This document shows positions 35,001 to 48,728 of a DNA stretch of 64,000 nt, in pieces. Both the position numbers and the translations under genes were made by a program. The stretch is taken from positions 55,347,176-55,411,175 of the forward strand of contig OX104112.1 of assembly GCA_944474755.1 (NCBI GenBank), written 5' to 3'. Source of the DNA: Limnoperna fortunei. Its lineage: Eukaryota > Mollusca > Bivalvia > Mytilida > Modiolidae. The notes beneath the pieces are model-generated. The model saw only the letters and a list, made by a program, of their open reading frames with translations. It searched no databases and had not been told where the DNA came from. Every line of letters begins with the position of its first letter. The first letter of the stretch is position 1.

Positions 35001-38000
35001 CCCCTTGGGTAAAAAAAACATTTTTCAAAATATTTGCAAATTTTTTATTATGTTTTTTCGTCGTTCTATGTCGCGTGCAACAAAATCAATGATGCTAATT
35101 AATGAATGTCTTGAAAAATGATTTCTCTTTGCAAAAATTATGAGGGAAGATAAGACTTACAAGCGCTCAGGAGCAGACGTAAGTTTACGATCGATTTTAC
35201 ACGTAACTTACAACTACGAATCTTTGAGAATATTAAAACAGACGTAAACTTACGCTACGTTTAAAATTACGTCTGCAGAACATGAAAACCACAAGTCGTA
35301 ATGACGCGAGGTCTTCACTATCGATCATTTTGAATTTGACAATCAAATACTGTCAAACCGGAAAGTTCTTTTTTATATTGACAAACGTGCCTTATAAATA
35401 TATATTTTTTAAGATTTTAGAGAACATATATTGCATTGTTCTATTATATGTCAAGAAAGTTTAGTCTCAGTTTAGAAAAACCCATTTCGGTTGAGAGCAA
35501 CTAAATATTTTTGGTTCAGGACAGCATTTTGTAAAAACATTTACTTCTTGTTATCAAATATCTCTTTCGAGTTTGAAAAGTAAGGGTTTTTGTGTCAACA
35601 AAAGTCATTAACAATCATATAATTTAGTCTATATCGGTCACAAAATTGCCCACCAACAGTAAATGTAATTAATTTATTACATTATTACCTCATGTCGGTC
35701 GCAAAACATTACCGTCCTGCATTCTTCTGGTGTTACGATGCCGTCACAATTGAAGCATATATTTCCTGGATTCTGTGAAATTGCTGAATGAAGTCATAAC
35801 CATTTTATGCGATAAATATTATTATGTATACTTTTTCGTGATCGCTTTTGTATATGTTTCAGCTGAACTACTAAGTGAGTAAATAAATTGAAGAAATATT
35901 GATAAATCAATATAAATGAATCATAATATGTACATTTTTGCATATTTAATAAATATTCAGCAGTATTATGGATTGCACTTTTTTTATTATGATATTTTCG
36001 TTGTATTATTTCGTAATATTGTTAACATATGACATATATCGTGGCGTTCACTTAGACATCCGGTTATGTTTTTAAATTGAATTAAGGAATCTTTTGGCAT
36101 AACGATATCTTCTGACAGCGCAAATTATTTCTTAACATATGTGAGATTTGTGAATGAAAATCTATTGAATGTTCCTACCTTGTTCCTCACATCCAAAGTT
36201 ATTGCAAAGATCGGAGTGACAACATTTAAAGCAAGGTTGTGTTCCGTTTATTTTTATCGTATTCATCGTGCATGTCTGGTAGCAATGTAAAACAAAAATT
36301 GATATAAATAGTGGTAATTGACCAATCTTTAGTATCAAAATAATAAAAAAATTCTTTCCAAAGAAATTTTTACCACGTACATATGTGTTTTTTCAATGCT
36401 GTTAACTTTTATAATAAGAAGTTCGAAAGTCAAGTACCGTTCACTCGATTTACACAAATATTAAAACTAAACTTCTACAAATAATCATATCTAGTTTGCC
36501 TTCAATTAGCTTCGCAATTTCTGCGGGAACATTTGAACATTATCTGTTCATTCCATTTTAAGATTTCAGCAAAGAAGATTTTAGAACATAGTTTTCAATG
36601 GTTTCAATGCAAAATAGAGGTCATTTGTAAAAATTTTAAATCACTATTAAAATTGTTTTTAAGCCGTTCATGCAAACACCAGGGTACATACGGTTGGTTG
36701 CAAATCGCCCAATGAAACGTTTGCAATGTTTACAGACGACAATGAGGACCAAGGAATCTGAGGCAGACAATATATCACACTTCCTAATTATAAAGTTAGT
36801 TAGAATCGTTCTATGTTATTTGTAAAAAGACTGAATCAATACAGTTTTTTTATTTCCTGAGCCAATACTTTTCCTCTAATGCAATTTAAAACAGCATACT
36901 TCTGAAATATTCCAAACTTGTGTTTGTTAAGTGTTTTTTGTAAAGGCACTTTCAGTATTTCTTCACCTTTTTATGAGTTAAAGTTTTTAGGAGGATGATA
37001 TTGTATTGCCATTTTATATGTGCAACGTAAATGTACATAAGATGATTAGGTTTTTATGCAAAGTTTTGATTTTTATGTTAGTATGCAAATCTATATTTTC
37101 TTCTTAGAGTTTACAAATTAAAGAACAGAAGCATTAGATCTTGTTGAATAATGCAAAACTGTTTTAAATTCATATAAAATTTATCTGTAGCTAGGAAACA
37201 CATCATGGTATCCAAAATCCCTTTACGTCAAAATAATCAAATCCTAACATCATTTAAATAAAGTAAACATTTTTTTGCACTAATGCAAATTTTACTGCTG
37301 TATAAATGTAAACTTTTGCGATAGGTATGAATAAATTTACCCCTGGTGCCATGCATCCACTGCTGTATAGAACTTCGTCTGTTGTCTGTTGTATATAACG
37401 TTTCACTGCACATATCTAAAATGACAGAACAATAAATTTTTAAATGTGGTTTCTTGCATTTTTCAAATTTATAAATAAATAAAAAATATATAAATAAATC
37501 TTATTTATATTTTACAAGATTGGTATTTGATATAATCTTCGAAAACTTTACATTTCACGATCTTTAATATTTCTGCTCTAACCATATAATGCTCGGTATT
37601 GTACATTGTATTCTAGTGAATGATAGAATGTTATTTATCCTTTAGTTTGTTTTTTGGGATTAAGTCTTTAATGCCACTTTCAGCCATTTACAGATATATC
37701 ATAGGATCCATTTTTGTTGGGGAGATAACCGACGTACACAGAGAAAAACCCCGGACGTTTGGTAGTAAAATTGGCAATTCATATCAATTAAGATTGGAGT
37801 CGAGTTCACCATGCCCGCAGCGAGGCTCAGATCCGCAATCTCAGTGTTGACAGACCACGTGATGAACAGTAGACGTATCTTAACCACTCGGCCACGATGG
37901 CCCGTTTTCTTTAGTGATTGAGAGTTTCTAAGGCTTAAAGCATTTGAAGGTAGACGTGAAATGAAATAAAATACATTGTAAAAAAGAAGGCTTGTGTTTA

Positions 38001-39150
38001 AAACTGTCCGTTAAATCTATTTGTATACAATTTTTCGCGCACGTTGTCATTTCTTGACTTTATATATACCTCTTTATATGGTGAGCCTCAAAACGTAAGT
38101 TTTAGTTTCTTCATAGATACTTATTTACCTGATCTGCAGTACATTCTTGAACATGCTCGCAGAACCTTGGGTGTTTTACGTTTAAACAATTAAAGCAGTA
38201 AAGTGCTGAAAATGAAGATAGATCGTTCTTTTAATTACTCAATTGTCATTATAGACTTTTGAACCTGTATTATAACAGCACGTTTTAGAATAACTAAGAG
38301 TGTCCGCTGTCTGAGGCCACCGTGTATATCTGTGTATACAATAAAACCAGGAGAAAGTTTAAAATATTATAACTGTTTAAACTTTCAGAATAAATTAACT
38401 ATAGGGCATTCCAACCTCAAGTTTGTTTGGTTTTAAGACATTTTCAGCAAGTTTCGAACGTTGCGAACAAGTCTTATCCAAAGAAGCGAGTATCATGTAG
38501 AAACCCAAGGATAAGATGAATTGCAGCACATCATGTCTGCTTAAAACGCTTTTATGCAGCCTCAGTATTTACACACCGATGATCAATAGCAGACGACTAA
38601 ATACCTTACCACGTGAAAACTCTAGTCCCTAAAGTATCTTGTTGTATTTATTTATTAAATTATTGAGAAAGTCAGCCATCTTTTCAAACATTCTGCAAGT
38701 ACTTGTTTAGCAAAATGCTCATAGTGGTTTCGAAGTGTAAATTGTATTAGTAAAGACCATTTCGTGTGTGTTCAGTTTTACCTGTAGTGCAAATAAGGCT
38801 GATCGCCGTATTTTTGTTTTTGTCCACTTACGATACTATTAAATATTTAGGTATTAACTATAAAATATTTATCGTTTCAAAATATCAATAGAATGAACTT
38901 ATATGTAAAAACTGAACTGCAAAATGCTTGGTTTTGATATTCAATAAATAAAAAGATGAAAAATAAGGTATTAACATTAACATTATTTATCAAGATATTT
39001 TAAAATCAAGAACCAGCAAACATATTCATTCACGTACATTAGACACAAAACTAACGCATAATTAAACTACTCGCCTTCTGAATAGGTAAACAGATTCAGC
39101 ACGAACAAAAAGGTTATCATCAACAAACCTACAATAAAATTCATTGACAT
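30692..39150 (-). CDS. secreted protein: signal peptide, two Ly6/uPAR domains, IgGFc-binding domain
   Basis: Eight-exon model on the minus strand: 39150-39075, 38205-38129, 37415-37341, 36275-36179, 35765-35689, 33757-33689, 32712-32544 and 31944-30692. The lengths add to 1893 nt, 630 residues plus stop, with frame kept at every junction. Exon 1 encodes a hydrophobic signal peptide. Exons 2-4 and 5-7 each build one Ly6/uPAR (three-finger) domain ending in CCxxxxCN. Exon 8 is an IgGFc-binding N-terminal domain. Introns 2-7 are GT-AG; intron 1 appears to be GC-AG. IgGFc-binding domains are known from FCGBP-type mucins and many invertebrate secreted proteins, and Ly6 domains mediate protein contacts. 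A role in recognition or adhesion is inference. A 5' UTR exon probably lies upstream. Confidence 0.8.
31961..32000. repeat. (ATT)n microsatellite beside a 3' splice site
   Basis: About thirteen perfect units in the last intron of the Ly6-IgGFc gene. The tract lies about 14 nt upstream of the acceptor AG (31946-31945). Confidence 0.95.
32544..35765 (-). CDS. exons 5-7: second Ly6/uPAR domain and linker
   Basis: Exon 5 (35765-35689) gives NICFNCDGIVTPEECRTVMF and CDRHE. Exon 6 (33757-33689) gives LCYMEERSHFGELYYSSGCK and DKH. Exon 7 (32712-32544) gives LCESNYIAAPIIGRR, KRATSHLICCNGSLCNNN and a Ser/Thr-rich linker ending STK. Together they have exactly the ten cysteines of a canonical Ly6/uPAR domain, including the closing CCNGSLCN. 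Junctions 5/6 and 6/7 are phase 0. The intron before exon 5 and the one after exon 7 are phase 1. Donors are GTAATA, GTATGT and GTATAG. Joining exon 7 to exon 8 reconstitutes the Gly before PFGKDF. Confidence 0.8.
34430..35280. mobile_element. inverted-repeat element in intron 5
   Basis: The two ends are inverted and similar: CTGCAG..., TATTCTCAAA, then mixtures of ACGTAAACTTACG and TTACACGTAA motifs, at about 34430-34580 and 35165-35280. The unit motifs are themselves near-palindromic. No coding capacity. It is probably a non-autonomous DNA transposon. Confidence 0.5.
36179..38205 (-). CDS. exons 2-4: first Ly6/uPAR domain
   Basis: Exon 2 (38205-38129) gives ALYCFNCLNVKHPRFCEHVQ and ECTADQ, the first Ala codon being split with exon 1. 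Exon 3 (37415-37341) gives ICAVKRYIQQTTDEV and LYSSGCMAPG. Exon 4 (36275-36179) gives TCTMNTIKINGTQ, CFKCCHSDLCNN and FGCEEQ. Splice signals are TTTCAG/GTAAAT, TTTTAG/GTAAAT and TACCAG/GTAGGA. The cysteine order and the closing CCHSDLCN mark a Ly6/uPAR domain with about two extra cysteines. It may sit on the surface of the secreted protein. Exon cuts fall at the same places as in the second domain. Confidence 0.8.
37645..37907 (-). mobile_element. tRNA-derived SINE in intron 2
   Basis: Near full length on the minus strand: head with A box GTGGCCGAGTGGTTAAG, a degraded B box, body with the family's CGACTCCAATCTTAATTGA stretch, and tail GGCTGAAAGTGGCATTAAAG. It lies between exons 2 and 3 of the Ly6-IgGFc gene, in the same orientation as the gene. 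Confidence 0.8.
39075..39150 (-). CDS. exon 1: signal peptide, GC donor
   Basis: ATG at 39150-39148 opens MSMNFIVGLLMITFLFVLNL followed by FTYSE and the first base of a Gly/Ala codon: a short N-region, long hydrophobic core and polar end, typical of a secretory signal. The only donor that keeps phase with exon 2 is GC (AAG|GCGAGT), giving Ala-Leu-Tyr-Cys. The alternative GT four bases further would break the frame. An acceptor-like site (TTTTAAAG) lies just 5' of the ATG, so a non-coding first exon is likely upstream. Confidence 0.65.
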
Positions 39151-41215
<2,065 letters not shown>

Positions 41216-41369
41216 TATATAAATATTTGATATTAACCCTGTATTTCTGATGTTTCAGAAATCCGCTGGATAGATATATTATATGGTTGTCACAATACTT
41301 AGACGTTTGTATATATATATATATATAAATCATAATACTTAGACGTTACAATCACAATACTTAGACGTT

Positions 41370-41403
<34 letters not shown>
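41216..41403. repeat. (TA)n tracts alternating with a 25-bp motif
   Basis: The string TCACAATACTTAGACGTTTG and variants occur three times, separated by TA runs at 41309-41327 and 41370-41403. The first occurrence, with its preceding ATATGGTTG, recurs at 60864. Confidence 0.8.
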
Positions 41404-41407
<4 letters not shown>

Positions 41408-44400
41408 CATACATATATTATATATATGTATGTATGTATCTATCTTTTGGATTATCTACGTTATTTGCCTCAAATTATGGTTCAAATATGGTTTCACATA
41501 AGTTATAACACAAATTATAACTGACGACTTTCCTGCAAGAATATTAAATGGTTAGTGAAACATGTACTTCATGAAATTCAGACATACCGACTTTTTCCGT
41601 TGACCACACTACCAGTAACTAGTTACAACTAGAGAGAATGCAGTGATTATTGCACGTCTTTATTTAAATAGAGTGGTCTTTGCCTCGTTTCGGTTGTAAT
41701 GTTCTTTTGTTTGTTTCATTGTTTTGAATGGTTGACTTTGCATACCTGCTTTTAGTCAAAATATCATCAGCCGCTTAACGCCTGTTTAGACTTTAATGAG
41801 AGCTACCCATATGTCAACAGCGGATTATGCATCACCGGTCTGAGTCGGCAAATGTTTGAAAACATGTTCGTGTTCTATTATTTAGGTATATGGTTTCATG
41901 CCGATAATCATCTTAACTTCAATCAAGCTCATTTATAGTTTCATTTTCAAACAAAAACATTAAATTAAATGTAGGAATATAGATGTGTGATAAAAAATTG
42001 TAGAAATAGATTTAAATTAACTGCATTAAAGGTAAGCAAGGGGAAACCTATCAGATAAATTATACAACCGGAACATTTGTAGCAATCATATTATTAAATC
42101 ATAGATAGGTTTTCCATAAATTGAGACAAGATTCAGATAACAAACGTGAAATATTCCTGGTATTTCAGAAAGAATGTTACACAACAAAAATATTATTATT
42201 TTAAAAATACACAATAAGGATGCTTTTGCAAAGATTTGACATACCTCATACATACAAGCAGAATAGGTTTTTGGGAAAAACTTAGTGATCTTCCTCGAGT
42301 GATAGAAATGTTATGTCTTTTCGCTTTGTGGAGCTCAGTGGAACGAGCACAAAGAAATAAACAACTCTATCAATAGTGAACGATCAACCGGCTTTCCGGA
42401 AAGGGGATGAAAGTAAAACATTTCTAAAAAAACTTTTAAATGGCAATATCCTATAGCCTCAAATGTCTCCGACATCCATTCAAAACGCCCGACATAAGAA
42501 CTTTAAACAGAAACGTTGTTATGAATCCATAACAGCGTTCCTTTTTCATTTGTTTTGATTGGTTGACTCAATAAGAACAGGTGAGTGCCCGTGAGATCAT
42601 CTGTAACAGAAATTGGTCATTGAAGGAAGAATTGTAATTACCGACCTTTGACATATTGATAAGCCGAGATAGATATGAAGTTTATCATGCGGACATTAAC
42701 CTGCCAGAGATTTTGTCATACATTTCTCTAAATTTAGTATCCGCTTATCTAAACATGAATTATTAGTACATTTTTCTGTATTGCATTGTTGGCTTATCTG
42801 TAAATAATTATAATTTTATAAGTATACAAAACGAAAGGACCGCAGTTCCTTTTGTACTCAATAATAACAACTTTTTATCTGTTGAAAATTGCTTGTCATT
42901 TGCGTTATCTTGTCATCACTTGCACGATTTACAATCATATTTTTTTAAATAAAAATTTGTCTCAATTGCATTGCTGAAATGAGTCCACCCCCAACTGTCA
43001 AATGATGTTAGCTTGCAATTTGGTAGGAAGAGAGATCAACAAATGTCACTTGCATAAATTTTATGTCGTGTGGTCCATCCCCACTCAACGATAAGCCGAA
43101 TAGTAAGTAAACGTTAACGACATATTTTGTTTAGACAGATTACAGAAAAGACTCAAATGACGTACGTAAAAGGAATCTGTAAAATGTCATTCACTCACAC
43201 ATAGGCATAAAGCCCCAAGTTGACAATTCTGCCAGGCACCTCGGCAATTGAATGTAGCCTTTTATAGAAGGTCCATTGTCTTGATGAGAACCACTTTATA
43301 GTGAATATAACTGACAGTAGGGGAAGAATTAGGCGCCAACTGAATACTTATTATGCCGTGCCCAACATAGCTGAAACGGTTTCATTAATGGCTGGCTTAG
43401 TTCAGCTTTGGGGATGTGTGTCATATGACTGTAACTAATTCTATATGGACGAGATCCACCTTCGTAGACAACAACGTCAGGTCAGACCGCATCAAACTCG
43501 TTTTGTTTGCATGACTACTTGGTGGATTAATTGCTATAGCTAGGAAGAAATCTCAACTTGAATCAAGTGAGTCATCATTGGAAGTCATGTGCCAGAATGA
43601 AGGCCTTCGATATAGACATTGAAAAAAACTAGACATGAAATTTACAGCAAGAATGGCAACAATTGAAACTAAATTTGGAGCTTAGTTGGAGGTATAAAGA
43701 GGAGTCTAGATACGGTCATCCGTGTGAATGGAAGATACAAATGGTTTTAATTATTTGTAACGTAATATATAACTAACACCGAGCACCATGAATGTGGATC
43801 ACCTGGACCAATGTTGTCGCAAAACTGATTTTAATCAAAATTTTGGAAATTAACAAACTTTAGATATTTTAATGCTTTTGTTCAGAATGCACTTGCCAGT
43901 GAACTTAATATTTAGTATCAAATAATTGCATTGGATTTTAACTGTATTGTCATGAAAAGTGCACTCTTGTTTATTAAACAATATTGAGTGAAGCAATAGA
44001 CATAAGTAAGGAATTCTGTATATTTCCAGCCAGTCGTATAACCGTACGACATGAGAGATTTAAATTTACCTGTTTATTTTAATCGGGACGTTATACCACT
44101 GGGGACTTACTGTAATTAAGTAAATTACATTTAAAAACTAGGATAGAGATTAAATATCACAAATATTCCAATATTTGTCTTTTCAGTAATGCTTGGTGTA
44201 AATCGTTTTCTATCCAAACATACTGGCTGTCGCATGCTTTGAAATAGAGTCAAACATTTCCTTTGATATTTCTATATATAGTTTAGATCCTTTTATTTAA
44301 ACTAAACCGTGTTGTGTCAGCATGCAGACTAAAAAAACAGACAAGTGAAGTATATTATATTTGTTACATTCACTTCTAATAAAAATTAATATCTCGTTAT

Positions 44401-44889
44401 TTTCTTTCAACAAATTGTTATGATTTGTAGTAAAATTATGTGGAATTGGAACAACAAGTTTTTATAAAACATATCAAATTTAAATTTAATTTCCAATTTT
44501 GTTTCGTTTTTAATGTTGCCAGAGTAAATATGCTATAGATGGTAAATTGATTTATTGTAAATTCCATGCCTTTAAAGTGTATGAAATAAATATTTTAAAC
44601 ATATCTTAACCATAACTCTATAAGAAAATAAATTATACGATTAAGTATAATAATCCCTGCGTAAGGCTAATTTTTACATTTGGCATTACTTTCATACAAC
44701 TTGCCGGGCTTACATGTTCAGGCAATATGATGGATTGATGAAATCTTCTAATTTAATACCCTTTATAGACACTAGATCCATAGACCCACTGGATGTCATC
44801 ATGCTTGAGTAAGAACATTTATATATGTGACTATTATATTGATATTAACATCAGTTGCAAGATACATTGATGAAAATCCCTATTGTAAT
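41404..44889. other. no gene seen; one dispersed-repeat relic
   Basis: 41770-41940 resembles the arm of the inverted duplication at 48.1-48.6 kb (CAGCGGATTATGC, GGTCTGAGTCGGCAAAT). About 43180-43640 is less AT-rich than its surroundings but no protein family could be recognised in it. Otherwise ordinary. Confidence 0.35.
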
Positions 44890-44904
44890 ACAAAAAGTTA
44901 AATG

Positions 44905-44995
44905 ATAACTTACAAAAAGTAGACTCCATGCTCTTCTGACCTTTACACGTTTCGTGATGTATGAAACCGTCTGTCTTATATAGCACGTTGGTTCA
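44905..44995 (-). promoter_or_regulatory. candidate TATA promoter and 5' exon of the Ly6-IgGFc gene
   Basis: The minus strand carries GTGCTATATAAGACAG and, about 60 nt later, a strong donor (TTTTT|GTAAGT). It lies upstream of and in the same direction as the Ly6-IgGFc gene, with a diverged copy at 2650-2790. The link to the gene across about 5.8 kb is inference. Confidence 0.3.
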
Positions 44996-45000
44996 AGATA

Positions 45001-47885
45001 TGTTAGGTATTTCCACATCCGCTCCTAATCTCCATTCTGGCTGAAATATTTATTTATCGGTTATCTTCAAACAATCTAAAGCACGTTTTTCAACAAACGC
45101 AGTTCTCAGTTGCTTAAATTAATATATATTGAATGTTTCAAGGAAAAAACGTTCAAATGTTAGCCATAAACAGTTCAAATTTTAAACACTGTACTGTTTG
45201 AACTAACAAATTCTAAAATTATGAAGTGTACATAATTAATTTTGTAATAAACTTTGTGTTAAATACATAACCAAAATTAAATTTATTTATTAAAATTTAA
45301 TTAGTACTTTCGAGCAGTATTTGAATTATTTTCAAGGAAGCAAAATGTCATCAAAGATATAAAGTGTATATTATACAACGCAACGACTCAGCAGTGGCAC
45401 TCAAAGTATTAAAAATCTAAATAACTAACACTAATATAGTATAGAGCTTTTATCATAAAATTACATAAAGTTATATACCAATTACGGCGTTGGCAAGCTA
45501 CAATATGAACATAGAAAAGCTTAAGAATTTAAATCATTTTTTTAATTTCAGGACAGTAAATTAGAAAATGATAAATCACTGACAGAATTAATGAGTTCGA
45601 AACATCACAAAGTGTGAATACTAGGCATGTGATACCCTCTGGGACCCCAGCGGAGGCATGGGCCCAGTGGTTGGAACAGAAATGTCATAAAAGATACCAC
45701 GGTTATAATATTTTTACTGCGCCAGAAGTGCGTTTCGTCTAACCAAATCTCGTCAACCCCCAAAACTATCTAAGATCCAAACCTTAATAAAAAAAACACA
45801 ATATATTCAGACCAACAAAACACTAACTGGTTTAAAGGTGTACACAAAATTAGCTGCTAATCCTTTTGATGTATGCTCTGTTTAGCTCTCTACTGACTTT
45901 ATATTATTGTATATCCTTTTAGCTCGCCTGAATCAATAAGATGTCATACCAGTATATTACGATAACATCGTAAATATCGTCGCCCGTCAAACGTCGTAAT
46001 CTGCCGTAGACCAAAAAATCGTTTGCAAGAAAATATGGGAAATTAATTTATTATAATAAATCTTATGGAAACACACTTAAATGCAAACAAAATTGTTTAC
46101 TCAGTAAGACTCATTGAACCATGATATTTAACTAATTAATACTGCAAGTTCTTTGCGCTCAATGAAATGAATACAATTAGTTATACAGTAACGCATACAA
46201 CTGTCCAGAATGCATGTAAAGAGCCGAAGGAACGATGTAAATATTTGCAAAACACCGCTACATTATGCATTTAGAAGAAAATCTAAAGTTTCAAGAACAA
46301 AAGATGTCGGAATGGTAATGATATGGTAAACATTAACTTGTTTGTAAAGAGAGAGATGGCTCAAAATATAAAAGTGTCGCAGTTCATATTTTTCTGTCCT
46401 ATCTAATATTCTGGCGTCGATAATATAAGTTATATACGTTCATATCCGTAGATATGTAAATTTTAACACCTGAAGTGACCCAAGTACGCCCTGAGGCGAA
46501 GCCGAAGGGTGTACAGGGGTGCTGAAGGTGTTCAAATCTCCATATCTACGGATATGAACGTGTATAACGAATTTATGCCCGGTATTAGTTTGAAATATTG
46601 AAATAATGGATTTTTATGTATTTTGTCAACGCAATGGCGGACGTTGAAGTGACGTTTTCATCATTATCAAAGGAAGTTTGATTGAAATTTGATAAAAAAG
46701 AGGCTTTTTTACAAGGTGTAGGGTACTACCTTTGGTAGAACCCTACAGTTTTTTAAAAAGAACAGTTTTTTGTTGGATTCAAAAACAGATGTTTAAGAAA
46801 TACATTTTGGCGCTGAATGTCTTGCACAGACGTTATAATAGTGTGACGTCGTTGTTTGTCAAACTGCATATTTTTTGTTTCTTTTTCTGTTAAAAATAAA
46901 ACACATTTGGACTTTTTGTTACAGATTTCATCATCCTATATATAACACAAACCGATTACCATTTAAAATATAAACGCATCTTAAATACTATTGTGCAACT
47001 AACGGTTAGCAACACCCAGGTATATGACTTAGCAACGATCCGGGTATATTGGTTTTGTAAAGACGTGTAACTGACCAATCAAATTCCAGGAATAATACCG
47101 ATACGGGGATAATGGTCATTAGAACGGTGATCCGAACAATTGAGAGTATGTCTCAGTCCTTATCGTGATGAAGTTATCTTCATAAATAGTAGAAAGCCTG
47201 GGTGCGCTTCTAATTTGACAACTTAGAAAAAAATTGTTTTAAATTTTTTCATAGCCATCGGTCTTGTTGTACGTAACTTTGTAATATGTCACAAAAAAAG
47301 TTTTTGTGGGGTACACTATGAAACCCTAAAGTGTTGTTAATGAACGTTTTTCAAAGTAACATAGTCAATGATTGATAAGGGTCATCAGGTCAAATATAAA
47401 GGTAATCTTTTAATTTTTGATATTATGTTGTGTGCGGATCTACTTTTCCAGTCAAAAGAGCTTCAGACATGAAATCATGACCAATGTGTAGACCCCTTTT
47501 AGGTCCTAAGTGTCACATATTTTCAATGACTCACTGAAGGAGTTATCTCTCCGGAATCAATTAAATTTACTGAAAATAATTATATATTCAAGTATCACAA
47601 ATATAAATATAGGATCGTTTCTGTTGTTCATACAAATCTCCTAATACATTTTCTGCGGTATTAAACCTCCGTTTGCCTGTCCTATTTCCTGATTTACTTT
47701 TTAATTCTCGGAATAAATATAGGTCAAATACCTATTGCTGGTCGCTAAGCAACTCATTAATAAACAATTCTATAAAAATTTCAAGTATAATTGTAGATGT
47801 TAGGTGTTAAGACAATGAACATAGTCAAAAAAATGTGATATACTTTAAATAAAATAATTCTTTATAATAGCTTACAAAATTAAGT
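45001..47885. other. no gene; dispersed repeats
   Basis: 45680-45765 belongs to a dispersed family also seen inverted at 62948-63045 (GATACCACGGTTATAA..., GTGCGTTTCGTCT). 46428-46570 is a separate hairpin element. No exon recognised. Confidence 0.4.
46428..46570. repeat. short hairpin (MITE-like) element
   Basis: Inverted arms of about 43 bp: TACGTTCATATCCGTAGATATG...AACACCT on the left and its complement on the right. The 55-bp centre contains CCTGAGGCGAAGCCGAAGGG. About 143 bp in total, with no coding. Confidence 0.7.
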
Positions 47886-48080
47886 TTTTATTGGGGGAGG
47901 AAGCCGTAGTACCCGAAAAAACCCCGACCTGCGGTAGGAAAATTGGCAATCCTTGTCAATTTAGATTGGAGTCGAGTACACCCTGCCTGCAGTGAGAATC
48001 GAACCCGCAATCTCAGTGTTGACAGACCACGTGATCAATAATAGACGAACTACCTTAACCACTCGGCCACCGAGGCCCCT
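47886..48080 (-). mobile_element. tRNA-derived SINE, tail missing
   Basis: Clear head on the minus strand (GTGGCCGAGTGGTTAAGG and GCGGGTTCGATTC) and body (CGACTCCAATCTAAATTGAC, CTTCCTCCCCCAATAAAAA). The 3' GCTGAAAGTGGCGTTAAAC tail is absent. Confidence 0.8.
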
Positions 48081-48109
48081 GATGATTTATTAAAGTGATA
48101 ATGTTTACA

Positions 48110-48640
48110 AATGTTTACATAGTCCGAGAATCATCTGCAGTTAAACGTTTTTTTTGCGTGGGCAAAACAGCGGATTTTGCGACTCAGGTCTGGGTCGACA
48201 AATTTCATCGTGTCCAGATGTTAATAAACATTTTCGTCCAGTTAAACTATATATAATTTGCTTCTTTAAATATTTTTCTCTATGAATATAATCATAATAC
48301 CTTCAATCAAAATGATTTAAGTCCATTTCTAAGCTAATTTCCATCGATACCCTTACATTCCGACATTTCATTTTGAACAACAAATCACGTGACAACAATG
48401 TGACTTAAATCTAGTGCTTAAATTAGCTTGATTGAATGTATGATGATTATGTTCATAGAGAAAAAATTATATGTAGTTTAACTGGACGAAAATATTTGTT
48501 AACATCTGGACACCATGAAATATGCGGACCCAGAACTGTGTTGCAAAATCCGCTGTTTTGCTTATGGAGAGCTCTCCGACGTCCCACGCAAAAAAAGCGT
48601 TGGACGGCAGAGGATTCTCGGACTAATGTTTACAATATAC
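48110..48640. repeat. long inverted duplication
   Basis: Arms of about 200-220 bp (48110-48330 and about 48405-48640) are complementary, with small indels. Examples are TAGTCCGAGAATC, CAAAACAGCGGATTTTGC and CATCGTGTCCAGATGTTAA, TTTTCGTCCAGTTAAACTA. SINE sequence flanks both outer sides in mirror orientation. The 81-residue frame at 48436-48681 falls inside and is spurious. Confidence 0.75.
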
Positions 48641-48644
48641 ACAC

Positions 48645-48728
48645 TCTGACTTCCTCCCCCAATAAAAACTGGCTGCCTTAATATAGCTAACAAATTGCTG
48701 AAAGTGGCGTTAAACATCAAATAAAACT
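48645..48728 (+). mobile_element. SINE tail fragment
   Basis: CTTCCTCCCCCAATAAAAAC followed by TTGCTGAAAGTGGCGTTAAA, the body-to-tail part of the tRNA-headed SINE family. The head is missing. Confidence 0.7.

Noticed and set aside
48436..48681. 81-residue plus-strand frame
   Set aside because: Falls across one arm of an inverted duplication and a SINE tail.
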